Source: an uncultured Lentisphaerota bacterium | GTDB lineage: Bacteria; Verrucomicrobiota; Kiritimatiellia; CAIQIC01 | Reading direction: 5' to 3' | Assembly (NCBI GenBank): GCA_903889245.1 | Contig: CAISWQ010000025.1 | Coordinates: forward strand, 1 to 47,166 | Length of the DNA stretch: 47,166 bases | Part shown: one piece after another, positions 22,574 to 29,582 of the stretch | How the letters are laid out: every line of letters starts with the position of its first letter | Position numbering within the stretch: the first letter of the stretch is position 1 | Translations under genes and position numbers: made by a program | The notes under the pieces: model-generated | Told to the model about the DNA's origin: nothing | What the model saw: only the letters and a program-made list of their open reading frames with translations | Databases searched by the model: none

Positions 22574-24001
22574 TTACTTGATGCCGGGTTCGGGCTTCGG
22601 CGTCGCGGGTTTTTCCGGCGCGGCAGGCGCGGCCGGTTCCGGCGTGGCGGCGGACGTCACCGCCGGCGCAGCGGGCGCGCCGGGATTATCGGTGCCGGTG
22701 CGGTCGTGCTGCACGGTGCCGGTCGGCTTGATATAGACCTCGACGCGCCGGTTCTTCTGCATGTTTTCCTCGGTCGTGTTTTCCACGACCGGCTTGTCGA
22801 AGCTCCAACCCTTCTGCGTCAGGCGGTCGGCCTTGACGCCGCCGACGTTGATGAGGTAGTCCACCACGGCCTTGGCGCGGCGCTCGGAGAGCGCCTGGTT
22901 ATATTCGTGCGTCGAGCGCGGACGCTTGTCGGCGTGGCCCTCGACCTTGGCGGTCGCGCCCGGATCGCGCTTGAGCACCTTGGTGATGATGTCCAGTTTG
23001 CCGAGATCGCCGGAGCGGATGATCGCCTTGTCATAGTCGAACTCCAGCAGCAGCGTGTACTTCATCAGGTCGTCCTTCGGGTCCAGCGGGTTCGTGCTGT
23101 CCTCGAGGACCTCGTGGCCGTCGGAGACGCCGCCGGCGTCGGTGTCGGGATTGGTCGGGTCGGTGTGATAGACCTTGATCTCGGCGCCATCGGTCAGGCC
23201 ATCGCCATCGGTGTCGGGATTGAGCGGATTGGTCTTGATGAGTTTGCCGTTTTGCAGCACGCCGTGGACTTCCTCGCCATCGGTCAGGCCGTCGCCATCG
23301 GAGTCGGGGTTGAACGGGTCGGTGCCGATTTCGCGCTCTTCCTTGTCGGTCAGGCCGTCGCGGTCGCTATCGAGGTCGCCGGCCTGCGTCAGCACGACGC
23401 GCGCGGGCGGCGTGGCGCCAAAGCGATAGTTCACGCCCACGGTGAGGTAGTGGTTGAGCTCGGTGTCCTCGTCGTCGGCGACGATCGCGGCGCGGTAATC
23501 ACCGCGCAGCGCCCATTCGTCGTTGAAGTGGTAGAACAGACCGCCGCCGAGCTGGCCGAAGGGCGTGACGGTGCCGTAGCCGAGGTACTTATCGCTCAAC
23601 ACGAGGCCGGCACCGGCCGCGAGGAACGGATCGAAGCGCGGATTCTGGGTGTTGCGCAGGTGCATGAGCACATCGAGCGAGGGGCGCACCGCCCACGCGC
23701 TGCCGAACTCATTTTGCTTCTGCGGCGAGCCATCGGTGAAGCTGCGGCCCGGCAGATAGGGCAGGAGGTCCAGCCCGCCTTCCAGCGTCCAGCGCGGCGA
23801 GAGATCGTAGCCCAGCTTGAGCGAAAGCACCGGGCCGTTTTTCATCAACTGGTCGCCCTCGAACAGGGCTGCGCCCACACCCGCGCTTATGGACCACGGC
23901 GCTTCCTTGAACAGGTCGCGTGCCGGGGCGGCGCCCTCCGCGCGGGCCGCGCCCGCGAGCACCACCAACGCCGCCAAACCACCGCAAATATGCTTCGTCA
24001 T
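22574..24001 (-). CDS. OmpA-family outer-membrane protein with TSP3 calcium repeats
   Basis: The 475-aa product has a signal peptide, an N-terminal eight-stranded-type barrel (about 30-205), then thrombospondin-3-like calcium repeats ('LDSDRDGLTDKEE', 'PDSDGDGLTDGEE', 'PDTDGDGLTDGAE') from about 212 to 300. An OmpA/MotB-type peptidoglycan-binding domain follows (about 320-430; 'VEGHADKRPRSTHEYNQALSERRA', 'NRRVEVYIKP'). A Pro/Ala/Glu-rich tail of about 40 residues ends the protein. It should tether the outer membrane to peptidoglycan. A promoter at 24034-24062 and a short hairpin at 24012-24028 precede the start, and an array of three palindromes lies further upstream. Confidence 0.92.
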   Translation of the reverse strand: MTKHICGGLAALVVLAGAARAEGAAPARDLFKEAPWSISAGVGAALFEGDQLMKNGPVLSLKLGYDLSPRWTLEGGLDLLPYLPGRSFTDGSPQKQNEFGSAWAVRPSLDVLMHLRNTQNPRFDPFLAAGAGLVLSDKYLGYGTVTPFGQLGGGLFYHFNDEWALRGDYRAAIVADDEDTELNHYLTVGVNYRFGATPPARVVLTQAGDLDSDRDGLTDKEEREIGTDPFNPDSDGDGLTDGEEVHGVLQNGKLIKTNPLNPDTDGDGLTDGAEIKVYHTDPTNPDTDAGGVSDGHEVLEDSTNPLDPKDDLMKYTLLLEFDYDKAIIRSGDLGKLDIITKVLKRDPGATAKVEGHADKRPRSTHEYNQALSERRAKAVVDYLINVGGVKADRLTQKGWSFDKPVVENTTEENMQKNRRVEVYIKPTGTVQHDRTGTDNPGAPAAPAVTSAATPEPAAPAAPEKPATPKPEPGIK

Positions 24002-24033
24002 GATCTGCCTCCGCGTTCAAAAAACGCGCGGCA

Positions 24034-24062
24034 ACGCTAGCAGGATTTCCAGTGAACGCAAA
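24034..24062 (-). promoter_or_regulatory. Putative ompA-gene promoter TTTGCG-N17-TAGCGT with extended TGC
   Basis: On the minus strand TTTGCG (24062-24057) and TAGCGT (24039-24034) are 17 bp apart, with TGC in front of the -10 box (TGCTAGCGT). Transcription would start about 26 nt upstream of the ATG at 24001. Confidence 0.5.
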
Positions 24063-24103
24063 CCAAAAGCTGGCCGTTTCTGGGCCGTTTTGTGCGCCGG
24101 TTG

Positions 24104-24183
24104 TTCCCAGGTTTGGAAAGCCAGAGCGGTGGTTTTCCAAGCCTTGGAAAATTTCGGGCGGTTTTTCCCGGGGCTTGGAAAAC
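24104..24183. repeat. Array of three palindromes, about 31-bp spacing
   Basis: Units centred at 24111 (TTCCCAGGTTTGGAA), 24142 (TTCCAAGCCTTGGAA) and 24172.5 (TTCCCGGGGCTTGGAA) are spaced 31 and 30.5 bp. They lie between the DUF3795 stop codon and the ompA-type promoter. Confidence 0.9.
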
Positions 24184-24193
24184 GCGGTACGGG

Positions 24194-24757
24194 TCAGGTC
24201 TTCTTCTGCTTGAAGGCGGCGAACTCCTCGGCGTCGGTGAGGATTTTTCCGCTACAGGACGGGCACTGCTTGTCGCCATAGCCAAAGCCCTTGCCGCATG
24301 TCCCGCAGGTCCAGCGTTTCTTTTGGTCGGCGAGCCACACCTCGAGGCCTTGGTCGCGGACGGCGTTGAGGTTTTTCTCCCGCAGCCCGTACTTGGGTTT
24401 GTCGTTGAACAGCGGCGGGATCAGCTTGCACGGGTAGTCCTTGCACTGGCCGCACGACTGGACCTTCTTGAGCTTGGCGCATTTGCGGACGGCGCACTTG
24501 GGCGCGTAGCTGGGCGCGTGTTTCGGGTTCCAGCAGCCGAGGCACTTGATGTCGCTGCGCTTGGCGCCGGCCTTGAGGCTGGCGCCAAGCGCGGGGCAGG
24601 CGCCACAGTAGATGCCGCACGCCGCGACCAGCGCGGGCTGCGCGTCGGCGGCCGGCGCCACCGCGCCACGCGCGACCCGGCAGGTACAGCAGGCACACAC
24701 GACAGCCGCACTGCCCGTGACGAAAAATTGACGCCGCGACCAACCGGCTTTGTTCAT
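24194..24757 (-). CDS. Tat-exported DUF3795-type Cys-rich protein
   Basis: The 187-aa product starts with a twin-arginine signal ('SRRQFFVTGSAAVV') and contains many Cys residues: 'ACGIYCGACPAL', 'KCLGCWNP', 'KCAVRKCAK', 'SCGQCKDYPC', then a C-terminal rubredoxin/zinc-ribbon pair 'WTCGTCGKGFGYGDKQCPSC'. The middle part fits DUF3795, a family of unknown function with a likely metal or Fe-S site. Tat export implies that the cofactor is inserted before transport. The start at 24757 is preferred because GGAAGG lies 8 nt upstream; the ATG two codons earlier overlaps that site. It appears to be a single gene. Confidence 0.75.
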   Translation of the reverse strand: MNKAGWSRRQFFVTGSAAVVCACCTCRVARGAVAPAADAQPALVAACGIYCGACPALGASLKAGAKRSDIKCLGCWNPKHAPSYAPKCAVRKCAKLKKVQSCGQCKDYPCKLIPPLFNDKPKYGLREKNLNAVRDQGLEVWLADQKKRWTCGTCGKGFGYGDKQCPSCSGKILTDAEEFAAFKQKKT

Positions 24758-24811
24758 TTTCATTTCCTTCCGGCAAGGCTCTTTTCCGTCCACTTCAACT
24801 GGAGTCACGCC

Positions 24812-25255
24812 CTACCATGTTAATTCAACTTCCTGTATGCCGTAGTGTATGGCGCAGACGGTAAAGTGCCGGAGAAACTCACGATAGCCCAGCAGGATGG
24901 GTAGGTTGTGCTCAACGCAATTGATGAGCACGTCCCCAGACCGCCACACGACCCGGTCACCCTCTGGTGAGAGTAGTTCCATGCGAAAGGTGTGCAGAAA
25001 GGTCGGCAACTTTTTCTGCTCGATGCCACTGGTCACGCTGGATCGCACACCATCGCCCTTGAGGTTGTGACCAAGGTAGGTCGCCAGCGCCCCGGGGAAC
25101 AGACAGGTCGTGGCGCCGGTGTCCAGCAGGCCGTAAGATGGCCATGTTCTGCCGGTGTGCGGGTTGACGATGCGCAGGGGGAGCATGATGCGCCCGGATG
25201 GTTCGCGGATTTTGCCGGGCAGGAAGTCAACAAAGGCGTACCGGTGACGCGGCAT
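24812..25255 (-). CDS. Retropepsin-like aspartyl protease domain protein
   Basis: The 147-aa protein is a single retropepsin-like domain: 'SYGLLDTGATTCLFPGALATYLG' holds the DTG catalytic triad (Asp45), 'INCVEHNLPILLGYREFL' the hydrophobic-hydrophobic-Gly strand near the C terminus. Such domains act as dimers with one Asp from each chain. There is no signal peptide. The ATG at 25255 is preferred; a TTG two codons earlier would be the alternative. It begins 2 nt after the stop of the 59-aa gene, so the two are co-translated. Known bacterial neighbours of this kind are poorly characterised; protease activity is inferred from the motif. Confidence 0.75.
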   Translation of the reverse strand: MPRHRYAFVDFLPGKIREPSGRIMLPLRIVNPHTGRTWPSYGLLDTGATTCLFPGALATYLGHNLKGDGVRSSVTSGIEQKKLPTFLHTFRMELLSPEGDRVVWRSGDVLINCVEHNLPILLGYREFLRHFTVCAIHYGIQEVELTW

Positions 25256-25257
25256 GG

Positions 25258-25437
25258 TCAATAAATCGTGTTCTGGTCAGACTTGGGCACAAACACAACG
25301 ATCGGAGCGGCCACGCCAGCTTTCCGGGCCTTGGCCAGAACCGTTTCGATCTTGCGCCCATGTGCCACAACGCGACGATCCGCAAAGGAACGCAGGGCAA
25401 CAATCGGCGAGTGTTTTGTGGGCAAACGAATAGTCAC
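25258..25437 (-). CDS. 59-aa DUF5678-like small protein paired with the protease gene
   Basis: A GTG-started frame encodes 59 residues with 'DRRVVAHGRKIETVLAKARKAGV' followed by 'APIVVFVPKSDQNTIY'. This is the pattern of DUF5678-like small proteins ('vvahG..y..vl..ar..G...p.v.fvP'). A TAG lies in frame 12 codons upstream of the GTG and no other start codon is available. A promoter TTGACA-N17-CATAGT ends 6 nt before the GTG. Two nt separate its stop from the protease ATG. The function is unknown; the pairing suggests a partner, inhibitor or substrate-recognition subunit of the protease. Confidence 0.7.
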   Translation of the reverse strand: MTIRLPTKHSPIVALRSFADRRVVAHGRKIETVLAKARKAGVAAPIVVFVPKSDQNTIY

Positions 25438-25443
25438 GGCGGA

Positions 25444-25472
25444 ACTATGTTCCTGGCCTGCCTAGGTGTCAA
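25444..25472 (-). promoter_or_regulatory. Promoter TTGACA-N17-CATAGT of the DUF5678-protease pair
   Basis: A perfect -35 TTGACA (25472-25467) and a 4-of-6 -10 CATAGT (25449-25444) are 17 bp apart. The -10 box ends 6 nt before the GTG at 25437, so the transcript would begin at the start codon. Confidence 0.65.
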
Positions 25473-25552
25473 GCCGCCGCCTGCCGCGGGAAACGCCGGC
25501 CAACGCGCCGCTTGCGCCCGGCGGTCAAATCTGGAACCATAGCGCCGCGCTC

Positions 25553-26647
25553 ATGCTCAACGGAAAATCCATCGCGGTCATCGTGCCCTGTTTCAACGAG
25601 GAGCAGCAGATCACCCGCGTGCTGGAAACCATGCCGGCGTTCGTGGATCTGGTCGTCGTCGTCAACGACGCCTCGACCGATGCGACAGCGGCGGTGGTGC
25701 GCCAGTTCATGGAGGCCGACCGCGCGCCGTTCACGCCGCTCGCGCGACTCGTGCGGCAGCCGGGCTCCGGCGTCTATGCGCGCGCGGAAAATCTCGCGCT
25801 GGAGATGGAGCGCCAGGCGGAGCAGAGCCTCGTGCCGACCGAGGAAGTCCGTCTGCCCACAAGCCGCGTCGTGTTGCTGAATCACAAGCGCAACGGCGGG
25901 CGCGGCGCGGCGCTGGCCAACGGCTACTGCTATGCACGCGCCCACCGCGCCGCCTGCACTGCGACAATGGATGGCGACGGCCAGATGGATCCCGGCGAGT
26001 TGGAGAGCCTCTGCCGGCCGGTCATCGAGGCGCGCGCGGACTATTGCAAGGGTAACCGCTTCAAGCACCGCTCGGCGCGGCGCGCGATTCCGCGCGTGCG
26101 CTACCTGGGCAATACCGGGCTCTCGCTGCTGACGAAGATCGCCACCGGTTACTGGCGCATCTCCGACACGCAGACCGGGTTCACCGCGCTCAGCCTGGAG
26201 GCGCTGGAAAACCTCGACGTGCACCTGATGTATCCGCGCTACGGCTCCGGCAACGACCTCCTGCAGAAGCTGAACATCGCCAACTTCACGATCACCGAGG
26301 TGCCGATCACGCCGCATTACGCGGTCGGCGAACAGTCGAAACTGAAGGTGAGCCACGTTGCGCCGCGCCTCGCCGGCCTGCTGCTGCGGTTGTTCCTCCA
26401 GCGGTTGGTGAAGAAGTATCTCGTCCAGACCTTCCACCCGCTGTTTCTGCTCTATCTGTTCTCGCTGCTCGCGTTTCTCGCGGATATTCCGCTGATCATT
26501 CGTTTCTTCTACGGTTATTTTGTGATCGGCGGTCCGATCTGGATTGCCCATTTAACCCTCGCCTCGATTCTTGGCATTTTCTCGTTCCAGTCGCTAGTCT
26601 TCGCCATGTGGTTCGACATCAATGACAACGACCGGCTCTATGTCTAG
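25553..26647 (+). CDS. GT2 family glycosyltransferase with C-terminal membrane helices
   Basis: The 364-aa protein has a GT-A fold: 'IAVIVPCFNEEQQITRVLETMP', 'VVVVNDASTDAT', a Gly-rich 'HKRNGGRGAALANGYCYA', and the metal-binding 'ATMDGDGQMDP' with the DxD-type motif. The arrangement resembles polyprenyl-phosphate mannosyl/glucosyl transferases. The last 70 residues contain two or three membrane helices ('LFLLYLFSLLAFLADIPLII', 'IWIAHLTLASILGIFSF'). It probably transfers a sugar to a lipid carrier for surface polysaccharide. The start at 25553 opens the conserved fold; upstream frame residues look non-native. It is the first of four plus-strand genes likely devoted to polysaccharide synthesis. 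Confidence 0.88.
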   Translation: MLNGKSIAVIVPCFNEEQQITRVLETMPAFVDLVVVVNDASTDATAAVVRQFMEADRAPFTPLARLVRQPGSGVYARAENLALEMERQAEQSLVPTEEVRLPTSRVVLLNHKRNGGRGAALANGYCYARAHRAACTATMDGDGQMDPGELESLCRPVIEARADYCKGNRFKHRSARRAIPRVRYLGNTGLSLLTKIATGYWRISDTQTGFTALSLEALENLDVHLMYPRYGSGNDLLQKLNIANFTITEVPITPHYAVGEQSKLKVSHVAPRLAGLLLRLFLQRLVKKYLVQTFHPLFLLYLFSLLAFLADIPLIIRFFYGYFVIGGPIWIAHLTLASILGIFSFQSLVFAMWFDINDNDRLYV

Positions 26648-26653
26648 CCTTGG

Positions 26654-26727
26654 CCGATGGGTGATGGCCGATGGCCGATTTGTTTTCACCTTTGCCACAC
26701 TACCGCTAATCGGCCATTCATCATCGG
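26654..26727. repeat. Heptad repeats in inverted orientation between GT2 and deacetylase genes
   Basis: CCGATGG-like 7-mers in tandem (26654-26681) face AATCGGC/CATTCAT-like 7-mers on the opposite strand (from 26708). The arms 26654-26672 and 26709-26727 pair at 15 of 19 positions around a loop of 36 nt. A hairpin between two genes of one operon could attenuate or stabilise the downstream part. Confidence 0.55.
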
Positions 26728-26734
26728 TTCATCC

Positions 26735-27661
26735 ATGACCCTGTCGCCGCCAGAAAATCCTGTTGTTGTGAGTGTGGATGTCGAGGACTGGTATCACGGC
26801 CCGACCGCCGCCGCGTGCTTTGGCACGCGTCACGATGTCGCGCCGGCGCTCGCCTCCGTGCCGCAGCCGGAACGTGGCCTGCCATATCTCGAGGCGGTGC
26901 TGGGACTGCTGGCCGAGCGGCAGATGCGCGCGACGTTCTTCTGGGTGGCCGAGTACGCGCGCCGCTTTCCCGACGCACTCCGCCGCTGCGTCGCCGCCGG
27001 CCACGAAATCGCCTGCCACGGCCTGACGCACTTTCCAAAATTCAATCCCGCGACCAAGCAACCGAATTTCACGCCTGCCGAATTCAAGGCGCGCAGCGGC
27101 GACGCGCGGAAAATTCTGGAAGACCTTGCCGGCCGGCGCGTCATCGGCTACCGCGCGCCGAACGCCTACATCGCCGGCTGGATGCTCGACGCGCTCGAGG
27201 AGCTTGGCTTCGCCTACGACTCCTCGGTCTCGGTGAACTCGCTCTACAACAAGACCGATGAGCCACAGCTCACCGGCGTGGACACGCGGCCCTATTTTCC
27301 GGCGCGCGGCACGTTGCGGCGCGGCGCAGAGCGGCGCGGGCTGATTGAATTTCCCTGGCCCTATTTCCAACTCGGCGGGCTGAAGATCCAGAGCGCGGGC
27401 GGGCCCTATCTACGGTTCTTCGGCAGCAGCCTCGTGCTCGCGGGCCTCCGCCAGTCGCTGCGGCGCGGGCCGACGATTTTCTATTTCCATCCGGTGGATA
27501 TATGCCGCGAGCCGATCCCGCTGCCGTTCTCGTGGAAGCGGCCGATGATGTGGTGGTTCAAGGGTGACCTCGTCCGCCACCGCATCGCGCGCGTCCTCGA
27601 CGGCATCCGCAGGCAGACCGTCGCGTTCGATGACATCGTGGGGAGTGTAAAAATTTTGTGA
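26735..27661 (+). CDS. Polysaccharide deacetylase (NodB fold, exopolysaccharide-locus type)
   Basis: The 308-aa protein carries NodB motifs: 'VSVDVEDWYHG' (catalytic and metal Asp), 'HEIACHGLTH' (the HxxxH pair), and 'GYRAPNAYI'. The 'VDVEDWYH' and 'FYFHPVDI' forms are typical of deacetylases in exopolysaccharide/XrtA-type loci. It lacks a signal peptide, so it may act on a lipid-linked sugar at the cytoplasmic face. It follows the GT2 gene by 87 nt with a heptad hairpin between, and its TGA overlaps the GTG of the FrhB-like gene (GTGA). Confidence 0.88.
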   Translation: MTLSPPENPVVVSVDVEDWYHGPTAAACFGTRHDVAPALASVPQPERGLPYLEAVLGLLAERQMRATFFWVAEYARRFPDALRRCVAAGHEIACHGLTHFPKFNPATKQPNFTPAEFKARSGDARKILEDLAGRRVIGYRAPNAYIAGWMLDALEELGFAYDSSVSVNSLYNKTDEPQLTGVDTRPYFPARGTLRRGAERRGLIEFPWPYFQLGGLKIQSAGGPYLRFFGSSLVLAGLRQSLRRGPTIFYFHPVDICREPIPLPFSWKRPMMWWFKGDLVRHRIARVLDGIRRQTVAFDDIVGSVKIL

Positions 27662-29007
27662 GCATCGTCGAAAAACTTTTGCGGGAAGTGGTGGGCGGCG
27701 GCATCTGCACCGGCTGCGGCGCGTGCGTCGCGCTGGCGCCGGTGGGGCACGCGCGGATGACGGACTCGCCGCTCGGCCCGCGCCCGGAGTTCGCGGCCGG
27801 CGTTGTGCTGCCCGACCTCGCGTGGCAGGTCTGCCCCGGCAAGGGCGTGGACTATGCCGCGCTCTACCGCGCGCACTTTGGCCAACTGCCGGAGAACTGG
27901 CTGCTCGGCTGCCACCGCCGCGTCCGCACCGGCCACTCCGGCTTCGAGGAAATCCGCCAAGCCGGCGCCTCCGGCGGCGTCATCAGCCACACGCTGATCT
28001 ACCTGCTCGAAAGCGGCCTCGTCGATGCCGCCATCGTCGTGCGCCAGGGCGTACCCACGCCGCTGCAGGCCCGCGTCGTCATCGCCAGAACGCGCGACGA
28101 AATCCTCGCGGCGGCGCAGTCGGTCTATATCCCCGTCTCGACGCTCGACATCCTGCCGCGCTTGGAGCCGCATCAGCGCTACGCGATGGTGTGCCTGCCC
28201 GACCAGGCCGCCGCGCTGCGCCAGCTCCAGCTCGCCGGCCACGCCGTCGCGCAACAGATCAAGTTCGTACTCGGCCCTTACACGGGCACCGCGCTCTATC
28301 CCGCGGCGATTACCTGCTTCCTGCGCTCGCGCCGCGTGCCCAAGGATGACGCCGTCACCTCGCTCAAGTGGCGCGCCGGCGAATGGCCCGGCTACCTCGA
28401 GATTCGCACCGCCGCCGGCCGCGTGCTGACCTCGAAAAAAATCTATTACAACTTCCTCATCCCGTTCTTCGTCACGCAAAACAGCCTCCAGAGCATGGAT
28501 TTCACCAACGAGTTTTGCGACCTCTCGGTGGGCGACGCCTGGTCGCCGCGCTTCGAGGCGCTCGGCGGCGGCCACTCGGTGATCACCACGCGCACGCAGG
28601 TGATGGAGGCGGTGATCAACGAAATGTGCCACGACAAGCTGCTGCTCGCCGAGCCGGTGGACGCCGCGGAATCGCTGGCGATGCACGGCCACATGCTCGA
28701 CTTCAAGAAGCGTGGCAGCTACATCCGCAACCGCCTGCGCCGCGCCTTGGGCCGCGCCGCGCCCGACTACGGCCTGCGCCCCGACCCGCTGCCCAAGGCC
28801 CGCTGGGCGGTGGAATTTGTCGTCAGCTTCCTGTTCCTCGTCGGCGGCACGCGCGTCGCGCGGAAAATTCTCGAGTGGCTTCCCGAGTCCATCATCGGCC
28901 CGCTCTTCAACCGCCTGCGCCTGCTGTGGAAAGGCTGGAGCAAGCCGGTCAAACGCAAGGGCCTCGGCACGCTGACGATGGTTCCCGTAGCCCGCCCGGC
29001 GAAATAA
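27658..29007 (+). CDS. FrhB/FdhB-family iron-sulfur flavoprotein (F420 hydrogenase beta-subunit like)
   Basis: The 449-aa protein has 'GGGICTGCGACVALAPVG' (three Cys of a 4Fe-4S site, the fourth probably in 'VCPGKG' at about 59), 'QAGASGGVISHTLIYLLESGLVD', 'CLPDQAAALRQ', and 'FCDLSVGDAW' of the C-terminal FrhB/FdhB domain. Proteins of this family occur in exopolysaccharide clusters as reductases of undefined substrate, and the neighbouring GT2 and deacetylase genes fit that. A C-terminal hydrophobic stretch ('WAVEFVVSFLFLVGG') may anchor it to the membrane. GTG is used as the start and overlaps the upstream TGA; TAATG joins it to the next gene. Confidence 0.85.
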   Translation: MSIVEKLLREVVGGGICTGCGACVALAPVGHARMTDSPLGPRPEFAAGVVLPDLAWQVCPGKGVDYAALYRAHFGQLPENWLLGCHRRVRTGHSGFEEIRQAGASGGVISHTLIYLLESGLVDAAIVVRQGVPTPLQARVVIARTRDEILAAAQSVYIPVSTLDILPRLEPHQRYAMVCLPDQAAALRQLQLAGHAVAQQIKFVLGPYTGTALYPAAITCFLRSRRVPKDDAVTSLKWRAGEWPGYLEIRTAAGRVLTSKKIYYNFLIPFFVTQNSLQSMDFTNEFCDLSVGDAWSPRFEALGGGHSVITTRTQVMEAVINEMCHDKLLLAEPVDAAESLAMHGHMLDFKKRGSYIRNRLRRALGRAAPDYGLRPDPLPKARWAVEFVVSFLFLVGGTRVARKILEWLPESIIGPLFNRLRLLWKGWSKPVKRKGLGTLTMVPVARPAK

Positions 29008-29336
29008 TGTTTCTTGAAATGAAGAAAAGAATTAGAGCCACCTTTCTCTTGCGCTGCGTTGTGTTGGCGGCGTCGCTAGCCATCTTTATGTTGTCGTTCT
29101 GGCTGTTGCAATCCATGGGACTGCGCATCGGTACGGTGATCTTTCTAATTTTGTTCTGGCTCATCGGCATCGAGGAGGGATTGCTTCCCGCATTTCTGGA
29201 GTGGCTGCTGTGTCGGCGCGTGGCGCGGCACAAAGGCGGAGCGGACCGCCTCTGGTTTGTCGACCTTGACGTTGAGAAACAGGAAGAACTGGACGCGCAT
29301 AACCGCGGCAGTTCCGACAATCCCACCATCCGCTAG
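29007..29336 (+). CDS. Small membrane protein of unknown function
   Basis: The 109-aa product has two membrane helices ('FLLRCVVLAASLAIFMLSFWLLQ' and 'GTVIFLILFWLIGIEEG') followed by a soluble, charged C terminus. It shares TAATG with the FrhB-like gene, so it is translationally coupled. A second ATG at 29019 would give 105 aa. No known family is recognised. It is the last gene of the polysaccharide-type operon. Confidence 0.65.
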   Translation: MFLEMKKRIRATFLLRCVVLAASLAIFMLSFWLLQSMGLRIGTVIFLILFWLIGIEEGLLPAFLEWLLCRRVARHKGGADRLWFVDLDVEKQEELDAHNRGSSDNPTIR

Positions 29337-29376
29337 ACCTCAACAAGTTCCATAGGGTGAAAATGGGAACCGGTGG

Positions 29377-29518
29377 TTTTCCCGGGCATGGGAAAAGCGC
29401 GCGAAAAATTTCCCGAACCCTGGAGAAATTCCAGCCCAAACTTCCAAGACTTGAAATTTTTTGACGGATTATTTCCAAGGCTGGGGAACGCGGCGCGGGG
29501 TTTTCCAAGCCTTGGAAA
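29377..29518. repeat. Five-unit palindrome array in front of purSL
   Basis: Unit centres are at about 29386.5, 29417.5, 29448.5, 29480.5 and 29510, spacing 31, 31, 32 and 29.5 bp. Units 1-4 are degenerate (for example TTCCAAGACTTGAA), unit 5 is near perfect. They fill most of the 246-bp gap between the small membrane protein and purSL, and the last unit lies next to the putative purSL promoter. Confidence 0.88.
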
Positions 29519-29525
29519 CCACGGC

Positions 29526-29553
29526 TTGCCAGCCGGGTTTTTTCCGGCATGAT
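29526..29553 (+). promoter_or_regulatory. Putative purSL promoter TTGCCA-N16-CATGAT
   Basis: TTGCCA (29526-29531, 5 of 6) and CATGAT (29548-29553, 4 of 6) are 16 bp apart. The start of transcription would be near 29560, giving a 23-nt leader with an AGGTGA ribosome binding site 6 nt before the ATG at 29583. Confidence 0.5.
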
Positions 29554-29582
29554 ACGCCGCGTTTTTCAACAGGTGACTCATC

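Noticed and set aside
25512-25552. Sigma-70 promoter for the GT2 gene (TTGCGC and CATAGC)
   Set aside because: The spacer is 20 bp and the -10 box matches at only 3 positions.
29377-29518. The palindrome array as a CRISPR array
   Set aside because: Units are about 15-20 bp, imperfect and palindromic, spacers are about 12-16 bp, and no cas genes are in the window.
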